NCBI RefSeq assembly: GCF_016859285.1
Contig: NC_053418.1
Coordinates: 20,580,829 to 20,644,828, forward strand
Origin: Xiphias gladius
Lineage: Eukaryota; Chordata; Actinopteri; Istiophoriformes; Xiphiidae
Length of the DNA: 64,000 bases
Direction of reading: 5' to 3'
Under the pieces are notes generated by a model that worked only from the letters and a program-made list of their open reading frames with translations, did not search any database and was not told where the DNA came from. Positions 24,240 to 37,138 of the stretch are shown here, piece after piece. The first letter of the stretch is position 1. Each line of letters opens with the position of its first letter. Made by a program: the position numbers and the translations under genes.

Positions 24240-25215
24240 TTACACAAGACATCTCCAGTTCCCGAAATTTAAATAAACTGTAAGTCTGACACCATTTGAT
24301 AATATACAAACTCTGTTCAAAGATGTGTAGCCACCGCACCTGCCATGTCTATCTGTGGCCACGGCCAAATGCACCACCCTCCACTGGAGAAACACACCTT
24401 GTTTCTCATCTGAGGTTTGTACAGAGACCTCCAACTGCCTCTAGGAGATGACCTTGGTGCCAACACACCAAACAACCTCGACTCTTGGACACTGGCTGAA
24501 GATGCTCTAATAAGAACTTTTGTAGTTGCAATTGATCTCTTTTTTGATACTTTGGAGAAGTCCAGTAGTTCTGGTGTTCTAAAAGATAGCGGGGCCCCGT
24601 TTTCTTCCTCCTGCTCCTCCACTGCAGCAGAGATGAATGATTATGTAAATTCGAGCAATATGACTGGTTGATCCTCTGCAGACTCCATCCTGCAGATCAA
24701 TCGTACATTACAATGGGACAACGTTGAGGGTAGACCAGTAAGTAAATATGTGACCACACTAAATGGTGATCTGAAAAACCAACGGGTGATATTGTTGCTT
24801 TAGTTAACCTGATATTGTAGGTTTGATTAAAATGATTCGTATCAACTCTAGCTGCCCTCACACTGGCCTCAGTGACTTTCACCCATGTGTATTGTCCAAC
24901 TGCTGGATGACGTTTCCTCCAGTCATGTGTAGGGTCATTTTCTGCAACAACACTGGACAAAAGGGAGGCTGATGTTTGATGAGGCTCTCCTGCATTTCTG
25001 TCAGCTGAAGGACGTGTAGTACAGTTCCAGTCTCCTCCTGCCACTATTACTGAACCGCCATTAAACAATTTCAGTTTATCATTAAGTTTGTGAAACACTT
25101 GTATGCAATCAGCACCAGAGTTCCCAGCAAATACATTCAGAAACACAAAAGATATGTCTCCGATTGTTGCTTGCACTACTTGAATCCTACCCCGCTCTAC
25201 TTCACATTCTGATGG
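24240..25215 (-). mobile_element. Degenerate LINE (L1/Tx1-like) copy, ORF2 fragments
   Basis: On the minus strand, 25,215-24,697 reads GRIQVVQATIGDISFVFLNV, then VIVAGGDWNCTTRPSADRNA with EPHQTSASLL, then YTWVKV and VGFSDHHLVW. The GDWN..., HP...YTW and SDHHLV motifs are those of the AP-endonuclease domain of LINE ORF2. It lacks the domain's N-terminal part. Further along the same strand (24,620-24,240), frameshifted pieces SWRSLYKPQMRNK and FLQWRVVHLAVATDRHG resemble the C-terminal zinc-knuckle region of such ORF2 proteins (LYKPP..KR..DLQWRILHG). The reverse transcriptase in between is missing, so this is an internally deleted, inactive copy. Confidence 0.7.
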
Positions 25216-26069
25216 CTGATGGTTGTTAATTTATTTATTTTTTTTTTTGATGAGCCTTAAGTGCTGCTGTGTAACAAACAGAAATGCATGGCAATGAAAA
25301 ACGTTGCAAGGTTAAGGCTGTTTGGGTTTGTCATATTAGTCTGTAAATAGCAGGTAGGCTTTTGGCCTTTTTGTGTGTCAAAAGCTGTTTGCAAAATGAG
25401 CGGATGAAAGATTTGAGAGCTCATACTATTTCAAAATCATTAATACAGTAGTGTGGTGAATTTCAGAACTGTTATTTGAATTATTATCTGACTCTCTAAG
25501 TACTGCATTTATTGGCCCACTACATCCTTGGTGGCAATGTATGGACAAAAGGCAAAACTTACAGACTTTTTACCAAATTTTAAGTCTAGTCAAGTTTTTC
25601 TGAACTATCTTTACAGTGACATTTAAATCAAGAGTTTCACACTATTTCAACTTAAACATGTAACAAGAGTTTATCATGGTCAAAAAAACGGTAAAACTGA
25701 GAGAGGAAGACCTTTAATATTTAGATTAAGTTATATAACAATCAGGCCCCTCACACTACAAATGAAATATGAGAGCTGTGTACGTCCCAACTTCTGGGCT
25801 TGCTGGGCGCTGTGTCTGCTTTCACATCTACAGTAGTGCCAGTAAAGAAGCATAACTAAACTTATGGTCAAACTTTAAGGTGCTACTATGTCATGTTAGA
25901 AAAAATGTTTGTTGATGGCAGTACTATTAAAGGTGCGAGCTGTTATAATCCATGCTTAAAAACAATGGAGGTTTGATTTACAGAAAATAATTTGCTGCAA
26001 AATCGATGGCGGTCAAATAACAAATTTTGATATTGCTTTTCAGATATAAAGCTTATAAGTTTATAAATA
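25216..26069. other. Intergenic, AT-rich, nothing recognised
   Basis: No gene or repeat with defined ends is visible. A T-run lies near 25,233-25,249, next to the truncated end of the LINE copy. Confidence 0.5.
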
Positions 26070-26350
26070 TAAGCTGTGTCTGAATTCACTCATGTTTTCA
26101 CTCATTCACTACTCCCTATATAATAGTAGTTTAATGAGCAGTAAATTGGGATTTCAGACACTTCCCTTCAATTTGCAGAATCACACAAAGGTATGTTGTA
26201 AATCTGTAAATCTACAATACATCTGTGCTTCTTTAAAATGTGATGGAGTGCATTGTGGGAGTGTTTGCAGGAAGTCAATGCAATGGATACTACCTTTTCA
26301 TTCCTTTTTCGCAGCAGACATTTCAACTTGTCATAGTAGGTGTTACAGAT
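26070..26350. repeat. Probable MITE remnant (TGTGTCTGAATTCACTC end)
   Basis: GCTGTGTCTGAATTCACTC is followed by CATTCACTACTCCCTATATA and later GGGATTTCAGACACTTCCC, giving inverted TGTCTGAA/TTCAGACA ends. CATTGTGGGAGTG follows near 26,250. The pattern resembles a common fish element with TGTGTCCGAATTCACTC ends and an internal CACTACTCCCTATATAGTAG motif. Borders are uncertain. Confidence 0.4.
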
Positions 26351-26932
26351 AACATGTCAGAATGCACCAGCAGTAGATATGACAGTTCCTTAGCTAACAT
26401 TATTCCAGTGATTCTTAAATTTAGGGGTCCTGTTGTTAGTGGGACTATTGTTTTATACATATATTCATGTAAATCATACCTATGTCGGTAGAAAACAGCT
26501 TATGCCACGATGATAGCAACTGGTTCAAAGTTTTAAAGTATTTATGGTGTATAATAAATAAGATGCTACATATGTGTATGTATGCCTTGTCAACGATATA
26601 ATTAGTGATTGGGTTCTACTAATAAATTCAACCTGCTGAAAATAATACACATATAATTTGGTTGGTTGGCTCTAAATTTCTTTTATGGATGTGTCACATT
26701 GGCTACAGTGGCTAGGCTAACAATAGCCATGTTAGCTAAGGCTAGCTCCTATATTAGCTTTGGATACATCAACAATTATATGTAAAATTACTGTTCTATC
26801 ACGTTTATGTGCAAGAGCAGCAAGAATTTCTTCCCATTCTGACGTGAAAATAATACTGGAATAACTGAGTTCTCTCCATTATATGGTGACTGTGTTTATC
26901 TAAAGACGTTAGAGACGCATATGAACTTTTAA

Positions 26933-26996
26933 ATTATCTTGTGTGCACAAGATAATAACTCCTTCCCAGAAGATAATAACTTGTGCACACAAGATA
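26933..26996. repeat. Near-palindromic GTGCACACAAGATAA repeat pair
   Basis: ATTATCTTGTGTGCACAAGATAAT (26,933-26,956, written here as two halves ATTATCTTGTGT and GCACAAGATAAT) is almost a perfect palindrome. A second copy of the half-site, ACTTGTGCACACAAGATAA, follows about 25 bases later. It looks like part of a short interspersed fish repeat. Confidence 0.5.
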
Positions 26997-26999
26997 AAA

Positions 27000-27172
27000 A
27001 TATCACCTTACTGGACGTTAACTGTAGCGAAGTACAATATTTGAGTTAAAAAATACTGGAATATGAGTTAAATTACTGATTTTTAAAAAGACTCCACAAA
27101 GTAAAAGTACACAAAAAAACGACTTTGTTACAGTAATGAGAGTAAATGTAACTCATTATTTCCACCACTGAT
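27000..27172 (-). repeat. hAT-like element end, truncated
   Basis: The plus strand ends GAGTAAATGTAACTCATT and ATTTCCACCACTG. Its complement begins CAGTGGTGGAAATAATGAG and TTACATTTACTC, the hallmark end of a widespread teleost hAT-type element (CAGTGGTGGAAAGTAAC). The body AGTACAATATTTGAGTTAAA also fits. The other end is not seen. Confidence 0.6.
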
Positions 27173-27940
27173 GATAAGTATGAAGTATGAAAATGTCTGC
27201 TGTGAAGAAGGCCTACAGGGGCCCACCACTAATTTTTGCCCTGGGGCCTGTTCATGTGTAAATCCGGGCATGGTACCAGTTCTCCAGTTTGCCTGGGAGC
27301 AGTTAGTTTATCCTTCATTCTTCAAATGTATGCACCAAGGTTTGCCTCTTCAGAGTGGCATCTAACAAAACTGATGTCTGGCAGGTTCCACCAGAAGTGC
27401 CATTATTGCCATTGTCATCAGAGTCCGTCTTATGTCATGTTCTGTTCGTATTCATATGTTGTTAGACACAGTGAAATCCGGGTGTGTTACAACTGTCAGA
27501 GGCATTTAATGCACACCAAACCTTAAAAATGGTGGTTTTAGAGGCAGTAACCGCCTCCTAAAAAAAATCCCCTTTGATGATGATATAAAAAATATAAAAT
27601 TATAATATAAAATATATTAAATAAATATAAAATAGGTCTTTTCCATAAATCTACATTTCTAAATCAAACTTCGTGACAAATCTAGTTTAAAGTTTTCTGA
27701 CCACTTTTGCTGAATTCACCCTGCGTGCGTGCGTGCGTGGGTTAGTTCGATTTTAATCACTGTAACAGTGCACACGGGCGGGGTTTAAGCTATTACAGGG
27801 TTTTCTTTTAAAAGGTCGTTTTGACTTTACGTTGAAAATGAAACGCGCTATAAACCAATTATTTTAGCTGTTACCGGAGACAGGAAAAAGACCCAAATCG
27901 CTGACGGTTCATGAGTCAGCCAGGTTTAAAATTTCATGGT
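27173..27940. other. Intergenic; short GCGT run only
   Basis: There is an AT-only stretch around 27,580-27,640 and a short (GCGT)n at about 27,723-27,740. I see no gene. The next feature is the GC-richer promoter region of ppp2r2a. Confidence 0.5.
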
Positions 27941-28289
27941 GCTCCCTCACCGCTCTCTCAATTTGAAGCCTGCTGAACACCGCCCGAGTTGCGCCATTTT
28001 GAAAGTGTAATGCTGGGAGAGGCAGAGGCGAGGGAAATCTCAAAGTAGAGTGCAAAGTCTAAAAGCCAGTACTAAGGATTGTAGATACTCTCTTTGGTTG
28101 AAAACTGTTTAGTGGTGTCTGTATCAACCGGCCCTGGGACTTGTGGGTTCTTCGGACTTACGAGCAGCACTCCCCGCTTCATTCCTCCACTGCTCCTTGA
28201 TCAGAACCACCCAGCCGACCCGGGTCAGCACTGCTCCAGTCAAGGGCCCGAGCCCGCTACAGAGATCCCCTCTGTCTGAGTCGCTCACC
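27941..28289 (+). promoter_or_regulatory. ppp2r2a: ppp2r2a promoter / 5' UTR region (CpG-rich)
   Basis: Base composition changes from AT-rich to GC/CpG-rich just upstream of the start codon. GCGCCATTTTGAAAG at about 27,990 contains a GCCATTTT word that fits the YY1 initiator class. No TATA box is evident, as expected for a housekeeping phosphatase subunit. Transcription start is inferred, not seen; the region from about 28,000 to 28,289 would be 5' UTR. Confidence 0.5.
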
Positions 28290-31200
28290 ATGGCAGGTAA
28301 AACTAGAGAGCAAAGACCGTGAGAGTGTCTGATGTTTCATTATTGTTATCTCTATGATGGGTTTGTCTCTTCTGTTGTGGTTAACCAGCGCAGGCTAACT
28401 AGCGAGCTAGGATACTTCCAAGATGCTAGATGTGTGTGTCACTGACAGCGTGAAAGTGAGCGTTTTCCACAGCAAACATGCCTTAAGTATTTCCAATGAC
28501 CGGGAATTTCCTTCACCATTTTTAATATGCGATTAGTATGAAGTTACGTGCGGCCCTGTTCTCATAAGACTAATTTATTTAGCTTAGTTAGCACCAGGCT
28601 AACTCGTGTAAAGTTGTCTTTGGCGGTGGTGTATTAAAACTTGGGGTTGTGTTTTGTGCAGGGGCCGGTGGTGGGAACAGTGATGTGCAGTGGTGCTTTT
28701 CCCAAGTCAAAGGAGCGATAGATGATGATGTCGCAGAAGGTAAGTCCATTTGGTGGTCACCGAACAGTTGACCACTGTCTGGTTGGCATCCTGTGCATGC
28801 TTGTTTTGAGGTTAGCTTTAATGCTAGTGCTACACGTTCTGTTTTGAGGTGTTTCTACATATGAAAAGTTATTAGAGTGATCTCTATTTTAGAGCACCAG
28901 TCCGTCTATACTGGAGTAAAAGGGTCAGTGGTGTGGCACAGACTTGCTCATTGTGCAGTAGGCCTGTTACAGACTGGTAAATCCTGGCGGACGTCTGACA
29001 ACATTCATCTATTTTTGGCAAAATTGCTGCAAAATTGCTGCAAAATTTCAACAATCACTACTTTTATAATTCCCCATTGTGTATTTGTCCAGTGTATGTT
29101 ATGTAATGTTTGCATGCTTGGGAGTGAAATTCACATCAAAATTGAATAGTTATAGGTTTTAACCTCTGCAGGACAAGGACATTTCGTAAACAAGTAGGAA
29201 GTTCATGAAGCAATGCGTTTATTTGGTTGAGCAATCAGTTCGGTTGGGTTCTACTTCGAATGTGTTTCACAGTGCGTTAATGTCCTACTTTTAAAGGGTC
29301 TGATAGGTAAAGTCAAAAGAAAAAAATTCCCACTTAGCTCTGTCTCTATCTAGCCCTGGGGATGGTCTTTATAATTTGAGACTTCTGTTGCAAATCCATC
29401 AAGATAGAGGTGAATGGAATTTCAATTAAATGAAGACCTGGACAGCAAAGTGTCTTTCCAGGGAAAATCCACATTAAAGACTGATTATTATTTATTATTA
29501 TCCTGATTAACTGGAACATAGTGTCTGAAAAGATGCTTTGCTGTTGTTTTTAAACTGCCTGTACAGCTAGATACCACTAGGGGTAAGTGAGAACATATTT
29601 TTTGTGATTTGGATGAACTGAATCTTGCCGTACTATAGGTAATTTTAACAAAGCACATGGGGATAAATAATGCAAATGAAGTGCAAAAAATAAGTCCATG
29701 AGGTAGGGGATTTTTATATATATACACACTATAGTTTTATCTTCACAAGAACAGAAAGAGCAGTGGTGGGTTGTAGCCCCTGTTTTCCCATTGTCCAATG
29801 AGTAATATCACAAGTGCCCTAAACACCCACGTTTACAGTACATGATAGACTTATTTGTGTGTGAAGGACTACACAGCTGTTTTCAGTAATCTTTGCCTGG
29901 GAACAAGTATAAACGTGAGCCTCTCCTTGTGTCACTACACAGTAGTGCATAGGCTAAAAACACAACTACTTCTATAGCTGAAATAGCTGCTGAAATAGTC
30001 TCCTTCACTCTGCCATTTTTGTTTTATATGAGAGTTTGTATGGAGTCAGGTTGTATCAGGCACTTTGTGTGCTTTGCTAAGAGAGGAACAACACCATAGT
30101 CTATATTAAGGACTGCACTAGCTCAGAATAGTGCTAGCATGTAAACAGGGAGTGATTGTTGTGCTGTAGGATTCGATGAGAATGCTTGTCTTTGAGAAGT
30201 GGTGAGTAGCTGCGAAAAGCAAGTGTGCCCCCCCCCCAGACTTTATTTTCCATTGTCCTATCACATTAGTGTATATACACATGTACATCACTGCTCTGTT
30301 GTGTTTTCGCCATGGTTGACGTGGTTTTCCACACCTACAGGTAGACAAAATGGAGCTAAACGTACAATATCTTTAACGCTGCTGGAAGAATTTTGTGCAT
30401 TACTGGGAGGGAAATGAATCATTCAACCAGAAAAGCCTCGCAAACCAGTGCGAAATATTTTCACATCAAACACACCTCAGGTTTACACAACAGTTAACTT
30501 TCAACAGTCACAAATTAGTCTCTTAAAAAAAGTGCTAATTTTTTTTTTTTTTTTTTTCCCCGATTATATTCTAATTACACTACCTTATTGACAGCTGACA
30601 TCATATCTACGGTTGAATTCAACCACTCTGGGGAGCTACTAGCCACCGGGGACAAGGGGGGTCGTGTTGTCATCTTTCAGCAGGAGCCAGAGGTAAGTTT
30701 TGGTGACTCATCTTACGAAACTAAATCTGTACAAACAGTGCAATCATTCTTTTTCACATTGGAGAAATTCATGACTTGGTTACACAGGCTGCACATTTTA
30801 CTGAATTCAGAATTTAAGCTGAAAATACCATTTTGAAATTTAAAAAAACATATTAAAAAAAAAATCATCTGATCATACATGAGCTGAAACGCTGATTCTT
30901 GCTCTCAGCATTGGTCTATTTCAACCATAATAATACTTGAACCTAATTCTGATCTTTGGTCTGTTATTGTTTAGAGTAAGAATCAGCCACAATGCCGAGG
31001 GGAGTACAATGTTTACAGCACCTTCCAGAGCCACGAGCCTGAGTTTGATTACCTGAAAAGCCTCGAGATCGAGGAGAAGATCAACAAGATTCGATGGTTG
31101 CCTCAGAAAAATGCAGCACAGTTCCTTTTGTCTACAAATGGTTAGTGGATTCTAATTAAACTGACTGACTGTAGTAAGAAGGAATTGGTGATATTGAGCT

Positions 31201-34200
31201 ATTTTAAACTGAAACCTTTCCTCTGTCCTCTGGAGACACCATATGGTAGCAAGTGGTCTAAATTTACACAGTTTCTTATGTAACCAAAGATGACTTTTTC
31301 ATACTCTCTGCTCTTTTTCATTGGCAGATAAAACCATAAAGCTGTGGAAAATTAGTGAGCGTGACAAGAGACCAGAGGGCTATAATTTGAAGGAAGAAGA
31401 TGGGCGATACAGAGATCCCAATACAGTCACAACATTAAGGGTGTGTATCAGTTGCTATATTACTGTCATGATAATGTTGAACATGTACAGTATGTATCAT
31501 TATGTTGCTACTAACCATGTTTTACTGTGCCGGAATTGTAATTGTAAGCTACAGTTGAGGTTCTGTGCTCGGTTCCCATCCATTCCTTAAATGAGTACAT
31601 CAAGGTAATGAATTAAAACGGAAATATGTTCAGCTTCTTTGCAAGTTACTTGAAAGCCCAGTCATTATGGCGCTGTCTGGAAGTTGCCAGTTGTTTTTGA
31701 TTCATGCAGACATTGAGCAGTCATATTGACATGTCTCAGCAACAAAAGCACTGGTGTAATTAATAACATTAACAATCGATTCCCGCAGTTAGTGCTGTGC
31801 AACCATTAATGCTATTAGTTACACGTGTGTTCAAAAGTCAAAATGTGTGTTCTGAAAAAGGTCTATTCAGCTTTACTTTCACACAGCGTTTTTCTCCCTG
31901 GTCATGTGCCTCCTCCAGTTTGTGAAACCATGATCTATATTTATTGAATAGTTTCCAAATATAGACTCAGTTTAACAGAGTAGCCTGTTAAACCTAGGCT
32001 AGACCCTTCTTTCTTTGTTTATAAAGACTGTTAACTGTTACTGTTTGTGTCGGTATTAGTGACACCCCCACCCCCACCCCCGTTTGGGGCAGTGACAGTA
32101 CAATATGATGACCACACAATCTTTTCTAAAAATAAAGTGATTGTAACCCTGCTCCTCTCCTCAGGTACCAGTATTCATGCCCATGGACTTGATGGTGGAA
32201 GCCAGCCCTAGACGAGTGTTTGCGAATGCTCATACCTACCATATCAACTCCATCTCAGTCAACAGTGATTGTGAGACCTACCTGTCTGCAGATGACCTGC
32301 GCATTAACCTCTGGCATCTGGAGATCACTGATCGCAGCTTTAGTATCCTTTTGTTCTTGAATTCTAAGACTATTAGCTTTACTGGCACTTGCAGTCTTTC
32401 AGGCCCATGTGTTTTATTATTAGGCAGTAATTGTTCATGTGATTTGGAAATGTTTTTTTGTTGTTTGCCAATATTTTGATCCAGGAAAAAAGTGTCAAAT
32501 ACATGGTCGATTATAAGTGAACATAAGTGTTTGAGATATTACTTTTTTGTGCATATGTACTGTGTGATAGGGCTGTAGTCAAACAAATAAAAATCTTGGT
32601 CGACTGAAATCTTACCTTCTCTTCAAACAATCGATTGGTCGAATCTGCACGTTATCTCTAGATTAATTAAATCGGCCACAGTGCACTGAGTGCACTCTAC
32701 CTGGTAGCCTTATTAGCCTAAATGAATTCTAAATAAACATAAAAAGCTAGTATTTGCGGTGTATTAAATTATTTTGACCAAAGTATTTCATATTGAAATG
32801 ACAACAACAGAACCAGAGCTGACCAGTTTGCACCTGCCCATATTCATATGATTTCTGAAAATAGAACTACATCAGATGGTGATCCCAGAACAAGAACTGT
32901 TGAGGAATATATAATCAAAGCCACAAGCATTAAACGCGAAAGTTGACGGAGCATCCTAACACAGACAAGTTGGCCTACAGTTTGAGGAAGATATGATATC
33001 TCGTCTGACCAATGAGAATCTGGTTGGATGAGAGCATATCGACAAATCAGTCGACCGGGAGGCTACAGCCCTACTGTGTGAAATAATGAATGGTATGTCC
33101 TGGTTAGCTAGTTTTTTTTCATTTGAGGTCGTTCTGACTCACTGTTAGATTATGATCCCCGGCATGCATCCTGTGCACCTGCCCACCACACATCCAACTG
33201 GATACAGTCGGACTGTACATCACTCTGTCCCTGCAGCAAAACGGAAACTCGCTGCATATAGACACCTTTTTCTGATCCATGTCAGTAAATTAATCAATCT
33301 GTTTTATTATATAGGCCATATAAACAATGACTCTGTGGTTCTGTGCTGGTGTATTTAAATAAAAAAGAAAAAACCGTAGACACACAACATTGGTCAAAAA
33401 AAATTGTTGGTGTGCATTGGTCTCTACCACAGCGTCATATTTGATACTACCACCAGATGTCCCCAAAGAGTGGACTTTTCAACTTCTACACTTAGTTGCT
33501 CTGACATAGTCTAAAATTTGAAAAGTGAAATGTGTGTGTTTGGCCCCAAAGTAGTTGTAGTGTAAAGAAATGTATGACTCCTGCACTGAGCTGACCACAT
33601 GGCTTTCTGTTGAGAAAGCTGTTGAGTGTCCTAACTCTCTAAGGGAGCAAAATGAATTATGTGCTGGCAAAATGTTGCTTGCTATTGTAAGTACATTCAC
33701 AAAATAAGGAAGTGTTGATGTTGACACCTATCTAGTTCAGCGCACCTGTAAATAAATGGGATTCTTAATGCAGGATCTCAGAGAGGACAGCATTTTCTGA
33801 CTGGAGAATTACTCCATTATACTGTTGTTGTTTTTTTTTTTTTTTTTTTTTAATAACAAAATTGACCTCCAAAAATTAGTATTTGCAGACCCAGAGCCAT
33901 GCTAAACCTTTTTCGGCCACTTGGAAATATGGCAATGGTAGGCTACATTTGTACTCGTTCAGTAATAACTTTTTTTCCATTTTTATTTCAGAAGTATTTT
34001 TAAGTTTTGGGAATGTCTGTTTAGCCCCTTGACCTTAACCTCACTTCTTCAGATATTGTTGACATTAAGCCAGCCAATATGGAGGAGCTGACAGAGGTGA
34101 TCACAGCAGCGGAGTTTCACCCCAACCAATGCAACACTTTTGTCTACAGCAGCAGTAAGGGCACCATCCGCATGTGTGACATGAGGGCATCAGCACTGTG

Positions 34201-37138
34201 CGACAAGCACGCCAAAAGTAAGCCAATTTCATTTACGCTGTGTCCCTGTAGGGGAGCTGTTGAATTCTGAGATGTGTCTGTCTAAGGGAACTGGGTGATA
34301 GACAGTGAATACAGAATAGGTAAAATTTTCTGAAGAAAATCTCAGTGAGCTCACTTTAGTAGAACGACAGTGCTTTAATGCATATCAAGCCTAAAAATCC
34401 CTGCTCGACCAGCTCCTATTGTGATGCCAGTCTTTCCGTTAAGGACTATGGTAATAGTATCTTTATCAACTGTAATGCAAGTTGACTTGAATGGGGCTCA
34501 CATTCCAGATGTTTTGGTTGGGACGTAGCTTTTCTAACAGCTGTAGCTCAGCTATTAGCCAAGAAATCTGCTTTAACCAAGCCTTCAGTTTCCTGAAGAG
34601 AAGTTTAGACTAGTGAAGCACCATACATCCATATGAGCGGGCAAGTCTTATCAAAGGTGAAAGGTTTTGTCAAATACCAACATCAGTTATCTTGAACATC
34701 CGTTGGTCAGGGTAGAGGAACATCTTTGAACCAACAGAAAAGCTGGCCATACTGAGGATCAATCTTAGGAACTTCCACCTATGCAAATTTGCAAAATCAC
34801 ACGCCTTCCTGAAGAGAAGTTTAAGGCCCTGTTCAGACCTGGCATTATTATGAATCTCAGGTGATCCGATCACAAGTGGACGGCTATAAGTATAGGTGTC
34901 AATGCACCCAAGATGTATTGAGGATGCATTTGAGGTCCGATCACTCAGATCAGAGGTGGTCTGGGCTGCATGTGGCCAAATTCGTTTAGGAGTGTGAACG
35001 AAAAGGCGTCCTGAGACCATTGAAGGACCGCTGACTCAACTGACATCCTCTAATTATCTCATTAACAAATACAAGTCGTACAAATCATGTAAGCTGCTTT
35101 TGTCTGTGACGGCTGAAAACTTCGAGAAGGTCGTAGAGATATATTATGAAAGCATCAAACATCGGGGGAATTTGGTTTTTCAAGAACAGGCCAAGGAAAT
35201 AGACCCACTCTGTAGTTATTTTTTCTTTTCTTTTAATTTCCCGCCGACTAGGCATCGAGAATTGAATTGCTGCCACCCGATGGTTAAAAGCAACAATGCA
35301 TTTTGTGTTTGCAAAAGAAATTGATGTACGTGTTTATTTGCATATAGAGCGGGGAATTGAGATTGGATCGCAAGCGGTCACTCGCGATGCATGTGTAGGC
35401 GGATTCTAATGCCAGGTGTGAACTGACGTACGTAGAGCTGTCCACTTGTGATGGGATCGCCTGAGATGCATGATAGTGCCGGGTCTGAACAGGGCCTAAT
35501 TAGAAGTCTAAACACTATACACCTGTGTGGGCTCAATAGTCTTGTGAAAGCAGAAAGTTTAGAGGGAGAGGGAAATGAGTCTTCATTCAGCTAACAATTG
35601 CCCAGAAAGCATAAGTTCTAGCTCTTTAAAATTTACGTGAGTTGCAGCACGAGTAGCTATATATGATGATAATTAATGTGTACACAGAATTTAAATGAAG
35701 GGAGGAGCCTTGAGTTTAAAAATAGTGTATGGGAGTTTGCTAGTTCTCTCCCTATTATTTAAGGATCAGAGCTCAAAAACTGTTCATTCTGCCTCTAAGA
35801 TTTTCCATTTTTAGAGAAAGCAGGCTTGTAGAAACACATTGTGTATGATAATGTGGGACTGAGAGAACAGACAGACTTTAATATGTTGCTGCATTAAATT
35901 GTGCACCGCTATATAAAAATTGTAGCCTGTCATTGTAATTAATAGCAGGGGGATAGTTGGGGAATACTAATGGCATGCATGCTTTTCTTTTTTTAAGTGT
36001 TTGAAGAGCCAGAGGATCCAAACAATCGTTCGTTCTTTTCTGAAATCATCTCATCCATCTCTGATGTAAAGTTCAGCCACAGTGGACGCTACATGATGAC
36101 CCGCGACTACCTGTCTGTCAAAATCTGGGATCTGAACATGGAGACCCGACCAGTAGAGACATACCAGGTCTGTAACTTCTGCCATGCCCAGACAAAAATT
36201 AATGTGTTATCAGTGTTTTTTTTTTTTGTTTTTCCAGCAGATTGTAATTCTTACATCATTCTACCGTTTCTCCACAAGAAGGAATTGTTTTACTGAAGTC
36301 ATAATCAAAATATCCAGGTCTGTTGCAATGTTATTTTCACTCTAGCACAACTGTTAATTGTAATTACAACACCTCTTCATCACTTTACTTCAACAGGTGC
36401 ATGAATATCTCAGGAGTAAGCTGTGTTCCCTTTATGAGAATGATTGCATCTTCGACAAGTTTGAGTGTTGCTGGAATGGGAACGACAGGTGAGAACTTTT
36501 TCTTTTTTCTTTTTTTTTTACATGTTCAGTCAGTGTAAGAGAACTGTCGTGACAATGTCCATGCAGTCATTTTTGGTTTATTTATCATGTCTTTGCAATT
36601 CTCCACACGTTCAACATGCATGACGCATTTTTGGGCTGACCCTTATTTGACGCAAGTGAACCCAGCAACCCCGGCTTTATCACTTATTGAGGTTATCTGC
36701 CCTGTGCAGATTTGGTTTGGGTGGCAGAGGGGTATTCTGTACGTGCTCTGTTCAGTGGTTCATGACAGATAACAATACGCTGGTGGCTTTTTGATTCATT
36801 TTCCGTCATTATTATAATCTGTCCTACCGTTACTCACTCATACCTTGTCTCTCTGCAGCGTTGTGATGACTGGTTCCTACAACAACTTCTTCAGGATGTT
36901 TGACAGAGGCTACCGTCAGGACGTCACCCTAGAGGCCTCACGGGAGAACAGCAAACCACGATCGGTCCTAAAACCTCGCAAAGTAAGCACAGGTGGGAAG
37001 CGTAAAAAGGATGAGATCAGTGTGGACAGTCTTGACTTTAACAAGAAGATCCTCCACACTGCCTGGCATCCTCTGGACAACATCATTGCTGTGGCCACCA
37101 CCAACAATCTGTACATATTCCAGGAGAAACTCAACTAG
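28290..37138 (+). CDS. ppp2r2a: PP2A regulatory subunit B55-alpha
   Basis: B55/PR55 WD40 beta-propeller subunit that directs protein phosphatase 2A (with the A scaffold and C catalytic subunits) to substrates, including mitotic CDK targets. Coding exons: 28290-28296, 28662-28739, 30595-30692, 30975-31140, 31328-31440, 32165-32342, 34053-34217, 35998-36167, 36397-36488, 36859-37138. All have GT-AG borders. They sum to 1,347 nt, 448 aa, against 447 in mammals. The protein starts [20 protein letters not shown] and ends [13 protein letters not shown]; family blocks such as [14 protein letters not shown] and [19 protein letters not shown] are intact. The paralogue PPP2R2D is similar, but [22 protein letters not shown] and synteny with bnip3l/dpysl2/adra1a favour the alpha gene. 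The exon 7/8 junction codon gives Met where mammals have Leu. Introns 6 and 7 each host a MITE. Confidence 0.97.
32568..33073. mobile_element. Non-autonomous hAT MITE in ppp2r2a intron 6
   Basis: The element begins TAGGGCTGTAGTC and ends GGCTACAGCCCTA, so the outer 11 bases form inverted repeats (TAGGGCTGTAG). It is flanked on both sides by a perfect 8-bp direct repeat, CTGTGTGA (32,560-32,567 and 33,074-33,081), the target duplication length of hAT transposons. The 506-bp interior has no transposase frame. Internal words GGTCGACTGAAAT and CAATCGATTGGTCGAATC suggest subterminal repeats. The perfect target duplication suggests fairly recent insertion. Confidence 0.88.
34825..35496. mobile_element. 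Harbinger-like MITE in ppp2r2a intron 7
   Basis: The left end GGCCCTGTTCAGACCTGGCA is matched by the inverted complement of the right end (GGCCCTGTTCAGACCCGGCA). Homology continues for about 60 bases (ATCTCAGGTGATCCGATCAC against ATCTCAGGCGATCCCATCAC, then AAGTGGAC). A TAA flanks both sides (34,822-34,824 and 35,497-35,499), fitting the 3-bp TWA target site of PIF/Harbinger elements. No transposase is present in the 672 bp. Frames inside it are not genes. Confidence 0.85.

Noticed and set aside
33152-33358. Frame in ppp2r2a intron 6
   Set aside because: There are no usable splice sites in phase with exons 6 and 7, and the B55 protein is complete without it.
34670-35020. 116-codon minus-strand frame within ppp2r2a intron 7
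   Set aside because: It lies inside the Harbinger-like MITE and crosses its border; no domain is recognisable.
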